DNA from: Fragum whitleyi
Lineage: Eukaryota > Mollusca > Bivalvia > Cardiida > Cardiidae
DNA length: 64,000 nucleotides
Assembly: GCA_948146395.1 (NCBI GenBank)
Contig: OX411552.1
Coordinates: 7,019,686-7,083,685, forward strand
Direction: 5' to 3'
The notes beneath the pieces are model-generated. The model was not told where the DNA came from. It made no database searches and was given only the letters and a program-made list of their open reading frames with translations. Positions 1-12,265 of this stretch are shown one piece after another. Each line of letters begins with the position of its first letter. The stretch's first letter is position 1. The position numbers and the translations under genes were made by a program.

Positions 1-300
1 CATTAAACCCCCTCAGGTTTGCTACTCAAATGTGAAATTTCATCAAATTCTGGCCATTAGACAAGTAGAAATTTAAGAAAAACTGTATTTACCCTAAGTC
101 CTCTTTTCCCGTGACGAGGCCTCAAATCCAAAAAAATATCACAGATGCATCAACACTATATCATAGGAGGTTCACATGGTAAGTTTCATTTGATTTGGCC
201 CAAGGGTTGTGGAGAAATCGCTAGGGACGGACGGATGAAATTACGGACGAACGGACAGACGAAGCGGCAGCTAATGCTCTCCCTTCGGGGAGCATAATGA
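1..300. repeat. Dispersed repeat end with GGACGGACGG cluster
   Basis: No gene. The stretch ends in a run of ACGGACGGA-like units (about 225-270) followed by a short self-complementary block, CTCCCTTCGGGGAG, near 279-292. This layout recurs in the better preserved repeats at 35536-36632 and 38911-40130, so I read it as the truncated end of a related molluscan dispersed repeat. Family membership is inferred from the layout, not from an alignment. Confidence 0.45.
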
Positions 301-310
301 AGACATAGAT

Positions 311-675
311 GATATTGACTAAGTGGTCATTGAATACCTAATTCATTAAACGAGTCATCTATATACAGATAATAACGAGGCTGTGCTGAGTTTTTATCTG
401 TTTTAGATTACGAGTTTAATAAATGGTATTCAATGAGCAATATTCAATATTCTATTTATAACAGGACCTGTATTTTTGTGATAAAACGAAGATATATATA
501 TCGATTCGAATTATTCCGCGAAACATAGAACGCCGTTTGCAACATGACATCATCATATGCATTATATAACGTTTCTGTTCGTTCTTAGCTCATTTGCATA
601 AATATTTCACTAGTGTAATAACACCCGTGTATCATCAAATTATGCAACGGGGTTATTTCACGCAGGTCATCTAAT
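311..675 (+). repeat. R4 dispersed repeat, copy 1
   Basis: About 365 bp sharing ordered blocks with 35450-35535 plus 36633-36965, and with 42280-42655 and 59390-59790 in opposite orientation. Shared blocks are a GATATTGA(A)TGAGTGG-like edge, AAACGAGTCATCTAT, CAGATAA(A)AACGAGGCTGTG, ACGAGTTTAATAAAT, TTCCGCGAAAC and ACTAGTGTAATAACAC. The GAGTCATCTA and TAGATTACGAG blocks form an inverted pair around an 'acgaggct...' centre. No coding potential. Confidence 0.65.
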
Positions 676-1947
676 GAATTATTTTATACATGAATTAGAT
701 ACTTTTCATTATTTATTTTGATCGCAGGTGTTTGGTTGTTGATGTCTTGTACGCTTTAAACACCTATTGTTGCATCAAGGTATGAAAAAAGTCTATTATT
801 AGTTCTTATTTTATACTTTGACCATTTACAATATATAATAACATGAAGTATGACCAAGACAGAATTCATTCAACATTCATATGTTAAACAATAAAGTTTT
901 AGTATGTAGATGAAGGATTACACAATACTTATTCTGGTAATAAACTACTAAAAAGAAACAACCTCGGTGCTTATAACTTCGTATCTTAACTTCAAAGCCC
1001 GTGTTATAAATGAAGACAGTTCTATAATAACTTTTTTTTATTTCATTAGTGAGATAAAGCCAGCCCGGCAAGCTTACTCGAATTCCAGATTTCGTTCAGG
1101 GATCAGAGTAAACAATACATCATAAAAGGAAGAGGTATTCTGATGCGGTCATACCCTGTAAAGAACATTTACAAATGCATGTAGATTAAATCAAGTGTGT
1201 GGAATTCTGATTCAAAATGTGAACATTAACCCAAATCGTATTATTTTTCTGAAACTTGTAGCATTATGTCGCCAAATAATTTCACAAACGTATTATTTTT
1301 CCTCCATTTTTGCTGGACTAGCCAAAATGGGAAAATGTGATTACCATAAAAGTGAAAGTACTTCAGTAAATGAGATAATATGCCTTCGTATAATAATGAA
1401 TATTCCATGGAATTCATGGAATTAAATTTGGAATGTTTCGATCACTTTCTTTTCCCTTTTTTTACACTCGTTTCGTGTATCGACAACCCTGGAGTAGGTA
1501 AATACTAGACAAGTTTCAACAGACTAGTGGGCTATTGGGTCAATGTTGAATGATTGACTATTTTGTCCCTATGTTGTCCTTATAAGATACTAGGATTAGT
1601 AGTATAGTATATTTTATTTAGTATATTGGCAACCAGCCTGTATACAACATGTACAAAAATAACAATTTCACATACACACATTAGAAAATTGAAAGAAATT
1701 CTATCACTAAATGTCTTGGTTTAGATTTTTTTGTAACAAATGTAAACAATTTATATGCAAAAAGGGATGAGAACCGAAACAGAGCTTATATTTGTTTAAA
1801 CATATTTTATTTGCATTAAATAATCATGTACAATGATAAATGTGTAATAAGGATCAGAACGGCAGCGAAGCTAGTATAGTTCTTCTCTCTGTCATTATTT
1901 CAAAACGGGTACAAGTGTTTCTATTTTACTAACCGTATCATAAACAA
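676..1947. other. Non-coding stretch, nothing recognised
   Basis: AT-rich sequence. The short open frames here (the longest is about 76 codons at 1195-1425) have low-complexity or random composition, no splice context and no family resemblance I recognise. Confidence 0.5.
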
Positions 1948-1990
1948 GAGGACCATGATGGTCCTATATCGCTCACCTGAGTCTCTTTGA
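1948..1990 (+). repeat. R5 repeat terminus, truncated
   Basis: The segment ACAAGAGGACCATGATGG followed by TCCTATATCGCTCACCTGA is the same as the first ~35 bp of the full R5 copy at 38911 and the complement of the end of the copy at 36590-36632. Similarity fades after the CACCTGAGT, so this is a solo or truncated end. Confidence 0.6.
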
Positions 1991-2639
1991 CCCCTGGGAC
2001 AAGACATCAATTATAAAGGCACACATCATAAAGGAGATAATTTCTGCACAAAACCAATTGTATCAAGTGTAGGCTAAAATTTTGGCATCTAGAGTTTATT
2101 TTTGATAAATAAACGGAAAATCATTTTAAAAATGACACTACGATACCTGAACCACGAAACTTAAGCAAAAGACCTCTATACCACGCTAAAAAAGGTCATT
2201 CGAAATTCCTTCCCGCTGTCGAGAGGTTCACGGATTTGTTGATATCGCAAAAGTGTTTGTTTAACAGTCGAATCGCCAGGCAAGAAGCCTGTTTGAAAGG
2301 TAGTGGACAAAAAGTTTATATTGTCCTTCTCCCTTATCATAAGCTGGTTTAAATGATTTATGGCATATATTATTTCAGTCCCAAAGGCATGAAAACTAGA
2401 AATGTGAACATAATGGAAGGAAAGCGAGGACAGCATATAGGCTGGATATCAAGTTTTTGGTATGAAAACAACCAAATTAACCCTTTTCTTGCATACCCCA
2501 TGCCATTCTAGCACTTATAAGATAAGCCGTAGTCGAGTTGATTGTAAGCGTGTTGTACAGCCCAGCTTTGGTACTGATTAAGTTGGTATAAACTGAGATG
2601 TTTTACATTATGCTCAATTAAGACTGGTTTATTTATACT

Positions 2640-3005
2640 TTGAAAAGAAAAAGGGACACAATGGTTTAAATTTTTTGCGACAGCCTGTTATGTTCTGTGT
2701 TCCTCACTTAAAGATTGGAAGATTGATAAGAAACCGGTCGCAATCACTCATAAAGTTCCAATATGACGCAAGTCCGAAACCATTTTGCTGACAACAATAT
2801 TAAATAGTTATGTAAATCATGTAGCTTATGCCTTAGTTAATAAATGCAGTTTACTGTCTCCAAACGAAAATAATTGTTTATGACAAAGTATGTCTGAGTT
2901 TTCCCAGGGGTGCTGTCTTTTATATCTGATATAATACTGTCTTACTGGTAAAGTCACGGAAAATTATCTTGAATTGTTTGAATCGTAATTTACGCAAGTT
3001 ATACT
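2640..3005 (+). repeat. R6 dispersed repeat, copy 1
   Basis: Imperfect direct match to 6590-6896. Shared blocks include CGCAATCA..CATA, TTTACTGTC(T/C)CCAAA, ATAATTGTTTATGACA.AGT, TGTCTG(A/G)GTTT(T/C)CC and GTAATTTACGC(A/G)AGT. Old, diverged and non-coding. The rest of 1991-2640 shows nothing I can name. Confidence 0.5.
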
Positions 3006-3109
3006 AATCTCTCAATTGAGACGCAGTTCTTCACTAACATTAAGTTTCTTATTTAAAGCACACGCTCTATAATTTGGAATACTTATACCATTATAAACAT
3101 TTCTAAACA

Positions 3110-3265
3110 CCAAAACGCAACATAAAAAATGACGTCATAACGGTTGAACAAAAACATACGTTTCGCGTTATTTTTTATAGATTGACCTGAATAATGTTGT
3201 GTAGTAAAACTCGTATAATGTTCTTTATAAAATATCAAATATGTGCTCATAAAACCCCACATTCA
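3110..3265. repeat. Degenerate R4-like fragment
   Basis: Contains, in the R4 order seen at 42370-42530, TGACGTCA (3130-3137), a CGTTTCGCG block, TTGACCTGA and AATATCAAATATGTGCTCAT. The surrounding sequence from 3266 to 4680 is AT-rich with no gene or repeat I can support. Confidence 0.35.
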
Positions 3266-4683
3266 TACAACTCTGCAATGCTTCGTTTACATCTTTTGTA
3301 AATGAATCGTTTAATTAGTCGGTAATTTTTTTTTCCACAAATACAACTTAAACATAATAAACATTTATAGAAAATATTACATAAGATTTTTGTTCGCAAG
3401 ATAAATCAATTTTATTTTCGTCTTCTTTGAATACATGATTACATGAGTTGTAATAAAAAAAGAATATTGAAATAATGCAAGGAAAAAAATAGTGGGGATA
3501 TAAAACAGTTTAAAAATCATCTTCTGTACGTGCACCATTTGGCTTATAGAATTTTACCTTACCAAAAGTCTTCTTTTTTTGTTTTGTTTTGTTTTATCCA
3601 TGTGCTAGTCAAATACTTTTATAAATGAAAGTAAGAGCATGCATTTCTGATGTTAACTCACATCTTCGTTTGCACACAAGTTTACCTCGCCGATTGAGTA
3701 CACTTAATAAACACGTTACTTCCCCGTATTCATGCTGGCCTACAAGTAATAACATTGCGAACTAGATCCGCATCCGGAGCAGCGCTTCATTTATGGCATG
3801 TCTAACACTCCCTCTAATCCCACTCCAAGACTGATAGCAAATCGGACCGCTCAGAATGCTCCAAAACTTCATTCAAATGGGCCACTTTTTTTAAAAAAAA
3901 AGTCATTGTTTTTCTATAAAGTGTCCCCATGTGCAAACATCCGCAAAAAAAAGATCCGTTTAAAGAAAATTACGTATATAGTTTTTTATGTGAAGTAAAT
4001 TAAAGATATTAGGCTACATCGTTCTTACCCCTTCCCCCTTTAATTGCATGCGAACTTGGTCCAACTTAATAATTTCACCCCGAATTTATTCCAAAATCAT
4101 TCACCTGGTCATTTACACGTTGTTTTTCAACTGTAGTCGAAAAAGGAAAATGTGATTATCTAAATAAGTTAATGTGGTTCACTAAATGACGTTATATGAT
4201 TCTATATAATGATACATATTTCATGGGAATGAAGTGAAAATACTTAGTTCTTTTCCTGTTTGATAATGGCTTCATACGTTCACAAATCAGATTATGGGAC
4301 ACATTAGAAGACCTACAGCACGATATTTGTGTCGGTCAATTATCTTGTGAAAAATATCTATATTATCCGCTTTATCAGTATGCCTGCAGGATGACAAAAC
4401 GGTTCCAAATTGTTTATAAATTATACCACGCTTTCACGCAAGCGCACGTGCAAATCGTGATATATTTGAATAACAGCTTGCACCAGTTTGTCACCCTTAA
4501 CGAAGGGCAGGATGATGGTTGACAGGCCACATTTGTGTAAAGACAATCGTGAATCAAAGTGCGGAAAGTCCTGACACTCCATTTTCTGACATAATTACAA
4601 TTATACCCATTCTGTAAAGCTAACGTGTGTAAAGAAGGTTTTAGAAAACCACGACACGTATTTTTTTACTTTTTACTTTTACA

Positions 4684-4982
4684 GGAAACATACCCTTATG
4701 ACATTCAAATAACAATTCCCTTTTCTAATTCATCTAAAGTCTATCAATGTTTCATATAGGAAATATTCAATCGCGAATAGTTTACCTACCTTAACTTATA
4801 GCTTTCGTCAGTATTTTGGAAAACTTGGGATAACAGAAAACATACCCTTATGACATTCAAATAACAATTCCCTGTTCTAATTCATCTAAAGTCTATCAAT
4901 GTTTCATATAGGAAATATTCAATCGCGAATAGTTTATCTACCTTAACTTATAGCTTTCGTCAGTATTTTGGAAAACTTGGGA
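4684..4982 (+). repeat. Direct tandem duplication, about 152 bp x 2
   Basis: AAACATACCCTTATGACATT begins at 4686 and again at 4838, a period of 152 bp. Both units run on through CAATCGCGAATAGTTTA to GTATTTTGGAAAACTTGGGAT. Only a few substitutions separate them (for example CTTTTCT versus CTGTTCT, and TTACCTACC versus TTATCTACC), so the duplication is fairly recent. The right edge lies 17 bp before the first TTAA element. Confidence 0.9.
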
Positions 4983-4998
4983 TCTCTCGCATACTAAA

Positions 4999-5577
4999 GC
5001 CTAGTTTACATTTGCCACGGTCGCCGTACGATATCGCAGCCTGCGATTTTTCTTACGATTTTTTTGACATCGCAAACAGCTACGGTCTGCGGCGTTTGTG
5101 TTTACAATGCCGCACGGTGACCGTGCGATTTTTAAAAATATTTGGGGGGAACATACCTTAAGGAGACCGTACGGGTCCCTTGCGACATCGCAGGGTAATC
5201 CTGAGATTCTCGTGCGGAGATCGTACGGGTTCCGTACGGATATCGAGAGGATGCCGTGCGGTCATCGCACGATTCTAAGGGTTTTATTTTGGATGTTTGA
5301 TAGTTAAGATATCGTGCGATTTCCCCACGATCATCGCAAGGCTTCCGTACGATGTCCGTACGGCGACCGTGCGGTGTCCGCACAAGGCTACGGGCTTGAG
5401 ATTTTTAAAAATGTGTATAACATATTTTTAAACGAGATCGCAGGTGTCTGCGGTGCCCGTTAGACCGTGCGATGATCGCACGGGCACCGTATGTAACCGC
5501 ACGGGCACCGCACGATTTTATGCTTACGGCGAGATACGGGCGCCGTACGAGCTCGGTAGGCCAAATGTAAACGAGGC
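4999..5577. mobile_element. TTAA-flanked inverted-repeat element, copy 1
   Basis: The element opens with GCCTAGTTTACATTTGCC and closes with GGCCAAATGTAAACGAGGC, an imperfect ~19-bp terminal inverted repeat. The right flank is TTAA; the left flank is the near match CTAA/TAAA. The interior is unusually GC-rich for this window and packed with short palindromic units built on CCGTACG, CCGTGCG and CGTGCGGTGACCGCACG-like strings. It has no transposase, so it is non-autonomous. TTAA targets are typical of piggyBac and Kolobok elements; which one mobilised it is not determinable here. Confidence 0.75.
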
Positions 5578-5628
5578 TTAAGCGTTTACAACGCGACTAT
5601 CCCAATAACATGGTGCACTGTAATTTAA

Positions 5629-6193
5629 GCCTAGTTTACATTTGCCACGGTCGCCGTACGATATCACAGCCTGCGATTTTTTAACGATTTTTTGGACATC
5701 GCAGACAGCTACGGTCTGCGGCGTATGTGTTCACAATGCCGCACGGTGACCGTGCGATTTTTGAAAATATTTTAGGGGGAACATACCTTGGTGAGACCGT
5801 ACGGGTCCCGTGAGATATAGCAAGGTAATCGTACGGGCATCGAACGGATATCAAGAATGCCGTGCGGTCACCGCACGGTCACCGCACTATTCTACGGGTT
5901 TTATTTTTGGAAGATTGATAGATAGGATATCGTGCGATATCCGCACGATTATCGCAAGGCTTTCGTGCGATGTCCGTGCGGTGTCCGCACAAGGCTAATG
6001 GCTTGCGATTTTTTAAGGTGTGTATAACATTTTTTTAAACGAGATCGCAGGTGTCTGCGGTGGCCGTAAGACCGTGCGATAATCGCACGGGCACCGTATG
6101 TCACCGCACGGGCACGGCACGGTTTTATGGCTACGGCGATACGGGCGCCGTGCGGGCGCCGTACGGGCTCCGTAAGCCAAATGTAAACTAAGC
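5629..6193. mobile_element. TTAA-flanked inverted-repeat element, copy 2
   Basis: Same orientation and same termini as the copy 51 bp upstream, flanked on both sides by intact TTAA (5625-5628 and 6194-6197), which supports TTAA as the target duplication. It is about 565 bp with the same GC-rich interior of CCGTACG/CCGTGCG palindromes. Internal open frames on either strand are by-products of the periodic CG-rich repeats. Nothing recognised in 6200-6590. Confidence 0.8.
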
Positions 6194-6589
6194 TTAAGGT
6201 ACAATAAATAAATTCAGACGTTCCCTCCCGGTAAGATACTTGGCAATTGAATTCTTTTTTATCGGGTGGGGAGGGGGATACTTATTGCATTGTTCAAAAT
6301 TGAAGCAACGGGTAGACTTTGCCGCATTAAACGCATAGCCCCATTTTAAATTGACTTTACACTACACACAAACATTCTTTAGTCAATGATCAAAGATTAG
6401 TTTTACATTTAAAATGAAATACTTTTCTCGGAACCCGTCAAATCTACCCATACTTCGATATACTTTATATTAATAAGCATGTTTGAGGGCAAAAAACGTT
6501 ATATCGCTTAAAGTACTGAATAGCTTAGATTTTTGTTGCTAAAGCTTGAAGAAATCATGAGTCCAATTATTTTTTGTTCTGTGTTTTTC

Positions 6590-6896
6590 ACTTCATGATT
6601 TTTACAAAGGGTAAAGTTCGCAATCAGCCATAGAACTGTAATGTTGACGTTTAGTTCATCAATTGTCCTTCTGGTTTAAATTTTTAAGATTTATGAAAAT
6701 CACGAGCTTCATATTTTTGTCAATTAATATTGTTTACTGTCCCCAAATTAGAATAATTGTTTATGACATAGTGTGTCTGGGTTTCCCGCGGGGTTTTGTC
6801 ATTTATATGTGATCTTCTACTGTCCAGGCAGCTAACATGTACCTGGAAAATCAGATAAGTTTATGTTTTTGTCTTATTTGTAATTTACGCGAGTAA
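6590..6896 (+). repeat. R6 dispersed repeat, copy 2
   Basis: Diverged direct partner of 2640-3005, sharing TTTACTGTCCCCAAA, ATAATTGTTTATGACATAGT, TGTCTGGGTTTCCC and GTAATTTACGCGAGT in the same order. Confidence 0.5.
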
Positions 6897-6934
6897 GAAT
6901 GGTCCTGCTGTTTAAACGATTGTTTGTTTGAATG

Positions 6935-7150
6935 GGGTTTGGCTCTGCTTTAATCGATATCGCAGACATATCGCGGAGGCCGGAGCTCTTATCAATGGAT
7001 TCCTGTTCGCACACAAGTACCACAATTACGGCCTATCTCTGCTTCCAGCCTTATCATACATAGGTTTACGATTGGCAACTCATCGGTGAGTCCGACTGGA
7101 TGAGCTCCGCTGACGGGGATCGAACCAAGGACCTTCCGATGGCTTGCGAT
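6935..7150 (-). repeat. tRNA-derived SINE-like sequence
   Basis: Read on the minus strand, 7110-7140 gives GGTTCGATCCCCGTC, a good RNA polymerase III B-box as in tRNA-derived SINE heads. I do not see an equally clear A-box, so the call rests on the B-box and the sharp change in base composition from the AT-rich flanks. It could also be a fragment of another repeat. Confidence 0.35.
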
Positions 7151-9600
7151 TTAATGGTTCTTTTAGTACTAATATAGTCGTATCAATATAAGTAGCTTTT
7201 TTACTTTATCGGTGCTAAAGACTGAACACTCTTTTTAGATGAACTTTTCACAAGATTGATCTCAACGGATTGAATAAGTCTCTGGACAAAATTATTTTGT
7301 GTCAGTATAAGAATATAATACTTTCATGAAATAGGTCTTGAATTTCGTCTTCATAATATGGGTATTACACGGTTATCAAGTATTTCTTCACAAGTTTCGC
7401 TAAAGAACTAATGAAAAGACAGTTCGATGTTTTTGGCGACCACGAATACAACTTGTATGATCAACAACAATAGAAAAAAAATTGGATGGTAGACAATGCC
7501 ACAGACAAATTAATCTATTTTTCAATCCGATGTTTTGGCATTTTAACTTCAATTTGTATGAATACCGGATTACATGAATAGAAACAGAAAGAAAGAAGTA
7601 TTAACGAGATGAAAGGAAGCATATTGTTGCTATGAACACTTTTTTCTAAAAAGATAAAAGCTAATTACATTCTCTCAAGAGAAAATAGATTTTTTCCTAG
7701 TGAATCTATTCATTTAGTTGAAACTATAGTTTGCTAGATTTTATTCAAACATCCTCCTTGCAGGTAGGTATGATCACCCCGAGTTCGTCGCCCGTCTAAC
7801 GTCATCTACATGACCATTGATTCGGAACAACACTCGGCCATTTCCGTAAACTGCAACAGACCTCGGATGTATATAAGGCGTACCATATGGATTTGGAACA
7901 AAATTGTGCATTTTGTTAGGCGGAAACAGTATAAGAAAAAACAAGACAAAATTTTGATGCAATGCATCAAAGTAGGCCGCAAATTATTTGGTTATCATCA
8001 ATGAATAATGTATTTTTTTTTATAAAAATATTTTTTTGAAAACAATACCTATCTAGATTTTAAAAGATTTTAACAACAATAATGGCCCTACTTTAGCATG
8101 CACACCCGGCTTAAATACTCTAAGGAGTACTTTATTTCAACATAGGCACAATGGATTACACATGTTGGTAAAGTGATTGCCCTTTTTAGCTTGTCTGTTT
8201 TCTAAGAAAACTTGAGGTATGGAGATCATTTTAGCGGCGTTGGCATTGTTGTTGTTGACGTGTTGTTATTGAAGATATCTTTATAAAATTTAGCATGTGT
8301 GTTCACTATCTTAAGAGCTATCCAGACAATAAAGGGGGACAACTCTGAAAAAAGGTTTTTGTAAGAGTCCCTTTTTCCACTCAGCTTTTCGTATTATCCA
8401 GCACCTGCAGCCAAGCACAGCCAAGGGTTGCACCCATAGGCGGTACTCTTGTTAGAATAATATATTCACTCAACCTTCATGCTGATGTATGCGGAGTTAT
8501 CCGAAGAAATGAGCATAAAGAAAGAAAATACAGACTCAAAATAATAGCACAAACAATTCTGAAATCAGAACACGAGGCAAAAGATTCAAGTTATCATTCA
8601 ATAGCTGTCATTCAAACTAGTACTAAGACTGCACCTATTTGAAGTAAAAGGACCTACTTCGGTTGTCCCAATATAGTTTGGTTAGAAAAAGTGATATGCT
8701 CCTTTTGTCGAATTGTTTTAATGCTTGAATAACAGTAACTGGATTGAAATTATGTTATGCTAAGTGCCAGACAACTACGACATATGACACACAGGATTAG
8801 ATTAATTAAGGTAGAATCATTTATTCTCTAGACCAGAGCTTTGACATAAGTCATCACACACTTTTGTACCAAAAGGATTTCGAGTGTAATTGTACACAAT
8901 GAAGTATTGTGGGTTTTTTAAACCGCAAAAATGCCATTTTACTATATGTTTAACAAGACCAAAACAGACAGGAGTGTAACCATAGATGTATCTCCTGTGA
9001 GAATCACTTTAATGTAAAAAAAAATGCAGAAACAGGGGAGGAGATTACCGGCTTCTTCCAATAATTGGACGAGACTTGAAATTAAGGGGTTCCTCTTTCT
9101 GACCTTTGTTGTTTAGCCGAATGCAAATTTCATCTGATTTGTGATCAAGTAAAATCCCTTGTGAAGCAAACCCTTAATATAAGGATATTGTAGGGATATA
9201 AGAAAATTCATGGATATAATTGTATTGTGAGAACACTATTATCACCCATGAATATTTCTTATATGTAATGTCTATTTGAATTTTGAAATCTCTGTTATAA
9301 TTTATCATAAGTTGCATGAAACATTATTATCATAGCCAGAGCTTACTGGTTATATCAAATGATTAAGAAATAACATAACAAGTACTTTTCCTAATAGTTC
9401 ATATATATAATCAACATAGTTATACATTCCACATACATGTAAGTAAATAAAACAAACATACAATCAACATTCTCAAAATATATATAATCTTTAACGTTTT
9501 TGGCCCTAGAGAGTCAACTCTTATGATCACAGCTTGATGCTATGCTGTAACTCATTATTTTATAGAATTTTGTGGCTTTTTTCTTCCGTCTACATCAACC
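7151..9600. other. Non-coding stretch with one R10 fragment
   Basis: Mostly unrecognised AT-rich DNA. One exception: 7897-7940 (CATTTTGTTAGGCGGAAACA within it) matches 63596-63632 of the composite R10 repeat at the window end. The open frame of about 64 codons across it is not conserved as protein in the second copy, so I treat it as repeat. Confidence 0.45.
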
Positions 9601-9609
9601 AACTTAGAC

Positions 9610-10090
9610 AAACTAGAACAGGGGTCTTCTACGGAAAGCAGAGGATGGCGCCGAGCCATCTAAAGCCTGAGGGAGGCTTAGGGAGGTTGATTGCTGGAGG
9701 AGGGCAAGACCATTCCATAGCAACCGCCTTAAGAAGACTCAGAACAGGGATGTTCTTAGTTAATGCAGGGAATGATATTTTCATCATAGTGCTAGTGTGG
9801 TTTTTAAGAGGTTGATTGTGTAAGGAGGTCCATTTTTGGCCCCTCCATATCAATCAATCAAGAAAAGACTTGGAAACAGAGATGTTCCCATTAGAATGCA
9901 GGGGATGGTATTGAACCATCTTAGCCAAAGAGTGGCTTAGAGAGGTGGATTGGTAAAGGAAGGGCAATACCCATTCTTTCCAATCAACTGAGAAAAACAG
10001 TCGGAACAGGGATGTTCTTAATCAATGCAGGGGATGGTATATTGCCATCTAAAGCCAAAGAGTGGCACTGAGGGGTTGGTTGATGAAGTT
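9610..10090 (+). repeat. Imperfect tandem array, ~130 bp x 4
   Basis: GAACAGGGG/GAACAGGGATGTTCTTA-type blocks occur at 9616, 9742, 9873 and 10003, spacing about 126, 131 and 131 bp. Each is followed by GCAG(G/A)GGATGGTAT and (A)GAGGTTGATTG-like blocks. Units are diverged from one another and the second is reshuffled. No microsatellite purity and no coding; the longest frame here simply follows the repeat. Confidence 0.7.
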
Positions 10091-10545
10091 TGGCACTGTG
10101 AAGCCCTAAACGGGTAGAAAATCTTTGTGATCAAAGATAGAACCGCCCTTCTTATATACTTAACAAAAATTGACTCTCTTACAATTGTGTTTAATTGGTG
10201 AGTGGTAGGGGATGGTGGTGGTTAGCGTGATAATTATCAAAGAACATAAATGCAACTGAAGACGTGGCGCGGGATGCTGCTGCAATCAGACAAAGAAATC
10301 ACGTGACTTTAAGTGCACCGCTTCTTCATTGGACTGTAGCACCATGACATGCACTAACATCATGATCAATATAAGGGCATTGAAAAGGAAATGAAATAAT
10401 ACAAGTAGATACACTAATAAGCTTGAGAGGCTCCCAAAGGGTAAAGACAACCCTACTGTACTTATAGGATGACTCAGATCTGATAGTAAAAGCAGTACTT
10501 AATATCATCGATATAAACCAAATCATGTGTATTCACTCATAATTA

Positions 10546-10815
10546 ACCATTGATATTTTTTACCCTTAAATAACGGCTGAAAATCTTAATTTTTGAGAAT
10601 GAAGAATCTAAATATATTTATGTAATGATACGATGGTTTCACGTCATTGGTTTAAACGAGTAGCGACGTCAAATGATTTCACTCAAAGTTTCGAGGGCTA
10701 ACTCTATTTGAGCCGACGTCATCGAAATTTTCCAAGGTTTTCCCGTAATTTTTAAAAATAGTCCGTCTATGTACATCCGAGATTGATCGTGAGATTGGCC
10801 GAGTGGTTTTCCAAA
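10546..10815 (+). repeat. R10 3' segment, copy 1
   Basis: Close match to 63660-63925, sharing CTTAATTTTTGAGA, GATACGATGGTTTCACGTCA, TCACTCAAAGTTTCGAGGGC, TTTTCCAAGGTTTTCCCGTA and GTCCGTCTATGTACATCCGA. The similarity stops abruptly at GAGATT(G/A)(G/A)CCGAGTGG. Nothing else recognised in 10091-10545 or 10816-11170. Confidence 0.75.
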
Positions 10816-11173
10816 TGCTACATGACGTCATCATCACCCGTCGTGAACATCATTTCTTCCTGAACATTTAAATCGGTTATATTCTATAGTTTGCCTTATT
10901 TTAAATGTTCAAAAGAAAATATTCAAATTTTCACTTGTTCAAATTGGCACTCAGCCAATTTTATTGAAATAGCAATGTTCTTTGGCCGACCATTTTATTT
11001 TGAAGAAATTGCCCCAAACTATTGCCTTTGCTGATAGGGCCATTTCGATTCTCTGAATGAGACTTTCATATTCATTCGGCCTAGTTCAACGAAACTTTGC
11101 CAAAAAATCGCAAAATCCTCGCACGTTAATATCGGCGTGGCAGGGTGGACTTTTCGTGGTCATCTCGTGGTGC

Positions 11174-11467
11174 GAGTGTATTTCCTTTTATTTTTCGTCG
11201 CTACAATAGCATATGCCCATAAGAGCGACGCCCCTAAAGACAATAAGTGGTTACGGGGATAGTGCAAGGATACATGACGAAACTACTGCTGAGATCCGCC
11301 ATGGTTTTCTAACGTGCTCGGTATAAGCACGGTTTCAAAGGACCTCTGTTTAACGTCTCAACCGAAAGACAATTAGTTTGTTAGTGTGCAAGCCTAGGAA
11401 TCGAGCCCACGTGGTCGAACTTCAATAGTTTTGAAGTCCGGTGTTCTACTGAGCTATTCAGGTTAAC
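11174..11467 (-). mobile_element. tRNA-derived SINE, family S1, copy 1
   Basis: About 290 bp matching 48445-48744. On the minus strand the head begins with CCTGAATAGCTCAGTAGAAC (degraded A-box), a GGACTTCAAAAC anticodon-loop block and GGGCTCGATTCC (degraded B-box). The body shares CATGACGAAACTACTGCTGA, AACGTGCTCGGT and ACCGAAAGACAATTAGT-like blocks with the other copy. Both promoter boxes carry changes from consensus, so this copy is probably inactive. Confidence 0.75.
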
Positions 11468-11832
11468 ACATCACATTTGGTGGTAATGCACTCGGTTAAT
11501 TTAAATGGGACTATACCAGAAATTTCCAGGATGACCTTACCTAAAAAAGATGGGCGTATAGATTATACTTAATAGATATGTTAAGCGTTGAAGAGCAATG
11601 CCTTTTTTCACTATAGGTTCCCTGATTCAACCTTTTCCTTATTACATGACCTTTTCCATTTTACTTAACCACATTATGAACTGAATGTTCCTTCTTATTT
11701 GTGAAATCCTGTTTCATAATCCATTTTCATATACAGTCAATCCGACTGTGTAACCGTATTTTGAAGCTGCAAAATTGTAAATCTAGTACATAGAGTTTAA
11801 CGATTGCAGGTTTTGAGAATCTGAGACTCAGA

Positions 11833-12265
11833 TACAGTTAGTAACATCGTGAAATTGACATTCATCTCAATCAAAACCATTCTAAATCGCTAACTCAGCG
11901 CTCAATTCATTTATTCCAAACACTCACTCAAACCATTCGAAATCGCTCAACCCCTTTGAAAAATAAAAAAAATCAACAACGTCATTTAAAATAAATTTTG
12001 GTAGAGAAAAATGTCGATTTTACTGACATAATTCAAATTGATAGCGCCTCATAGGTTCTAGAAGAAATAGGAAGATATGTTAAGAATTTGTATGCTTTTT
12101 TTATTAAAGGGAGGTTCATCCTGAACAAAATTTGCACTATAGGATTACCTCTCGTTAAATTCACTCAAATCTCGATCCTCACTCTCATTCAATTTCATTC
12201 CTAAGTCATTCCTAAGTCATTCCAAAATCATTCACCTTGTCAATTTCACAATGCTGTTAACTGTA
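11833..12265 (+). mobile_element. R1 MITE, full-length copy
   Basis: Starts TACAGTTAGTAACATCGTGA and ends CAATGCTGTTAACTGTA, imperfect inverted termini inside TA dinucleotides, as expected for a Tc1/mariner-type TA target duplication. Shared family blocks are TCTAAATCGCT.ACTCAGCGCT, TCATT.ATTCCAAACACTCAC, a central AAAGGGAGGT... ...AGGATTACCTC hairpin region, and CTCATTCAATTTCATTCC. No coding sequence, so non-autonomous. Confidence 0.85.
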
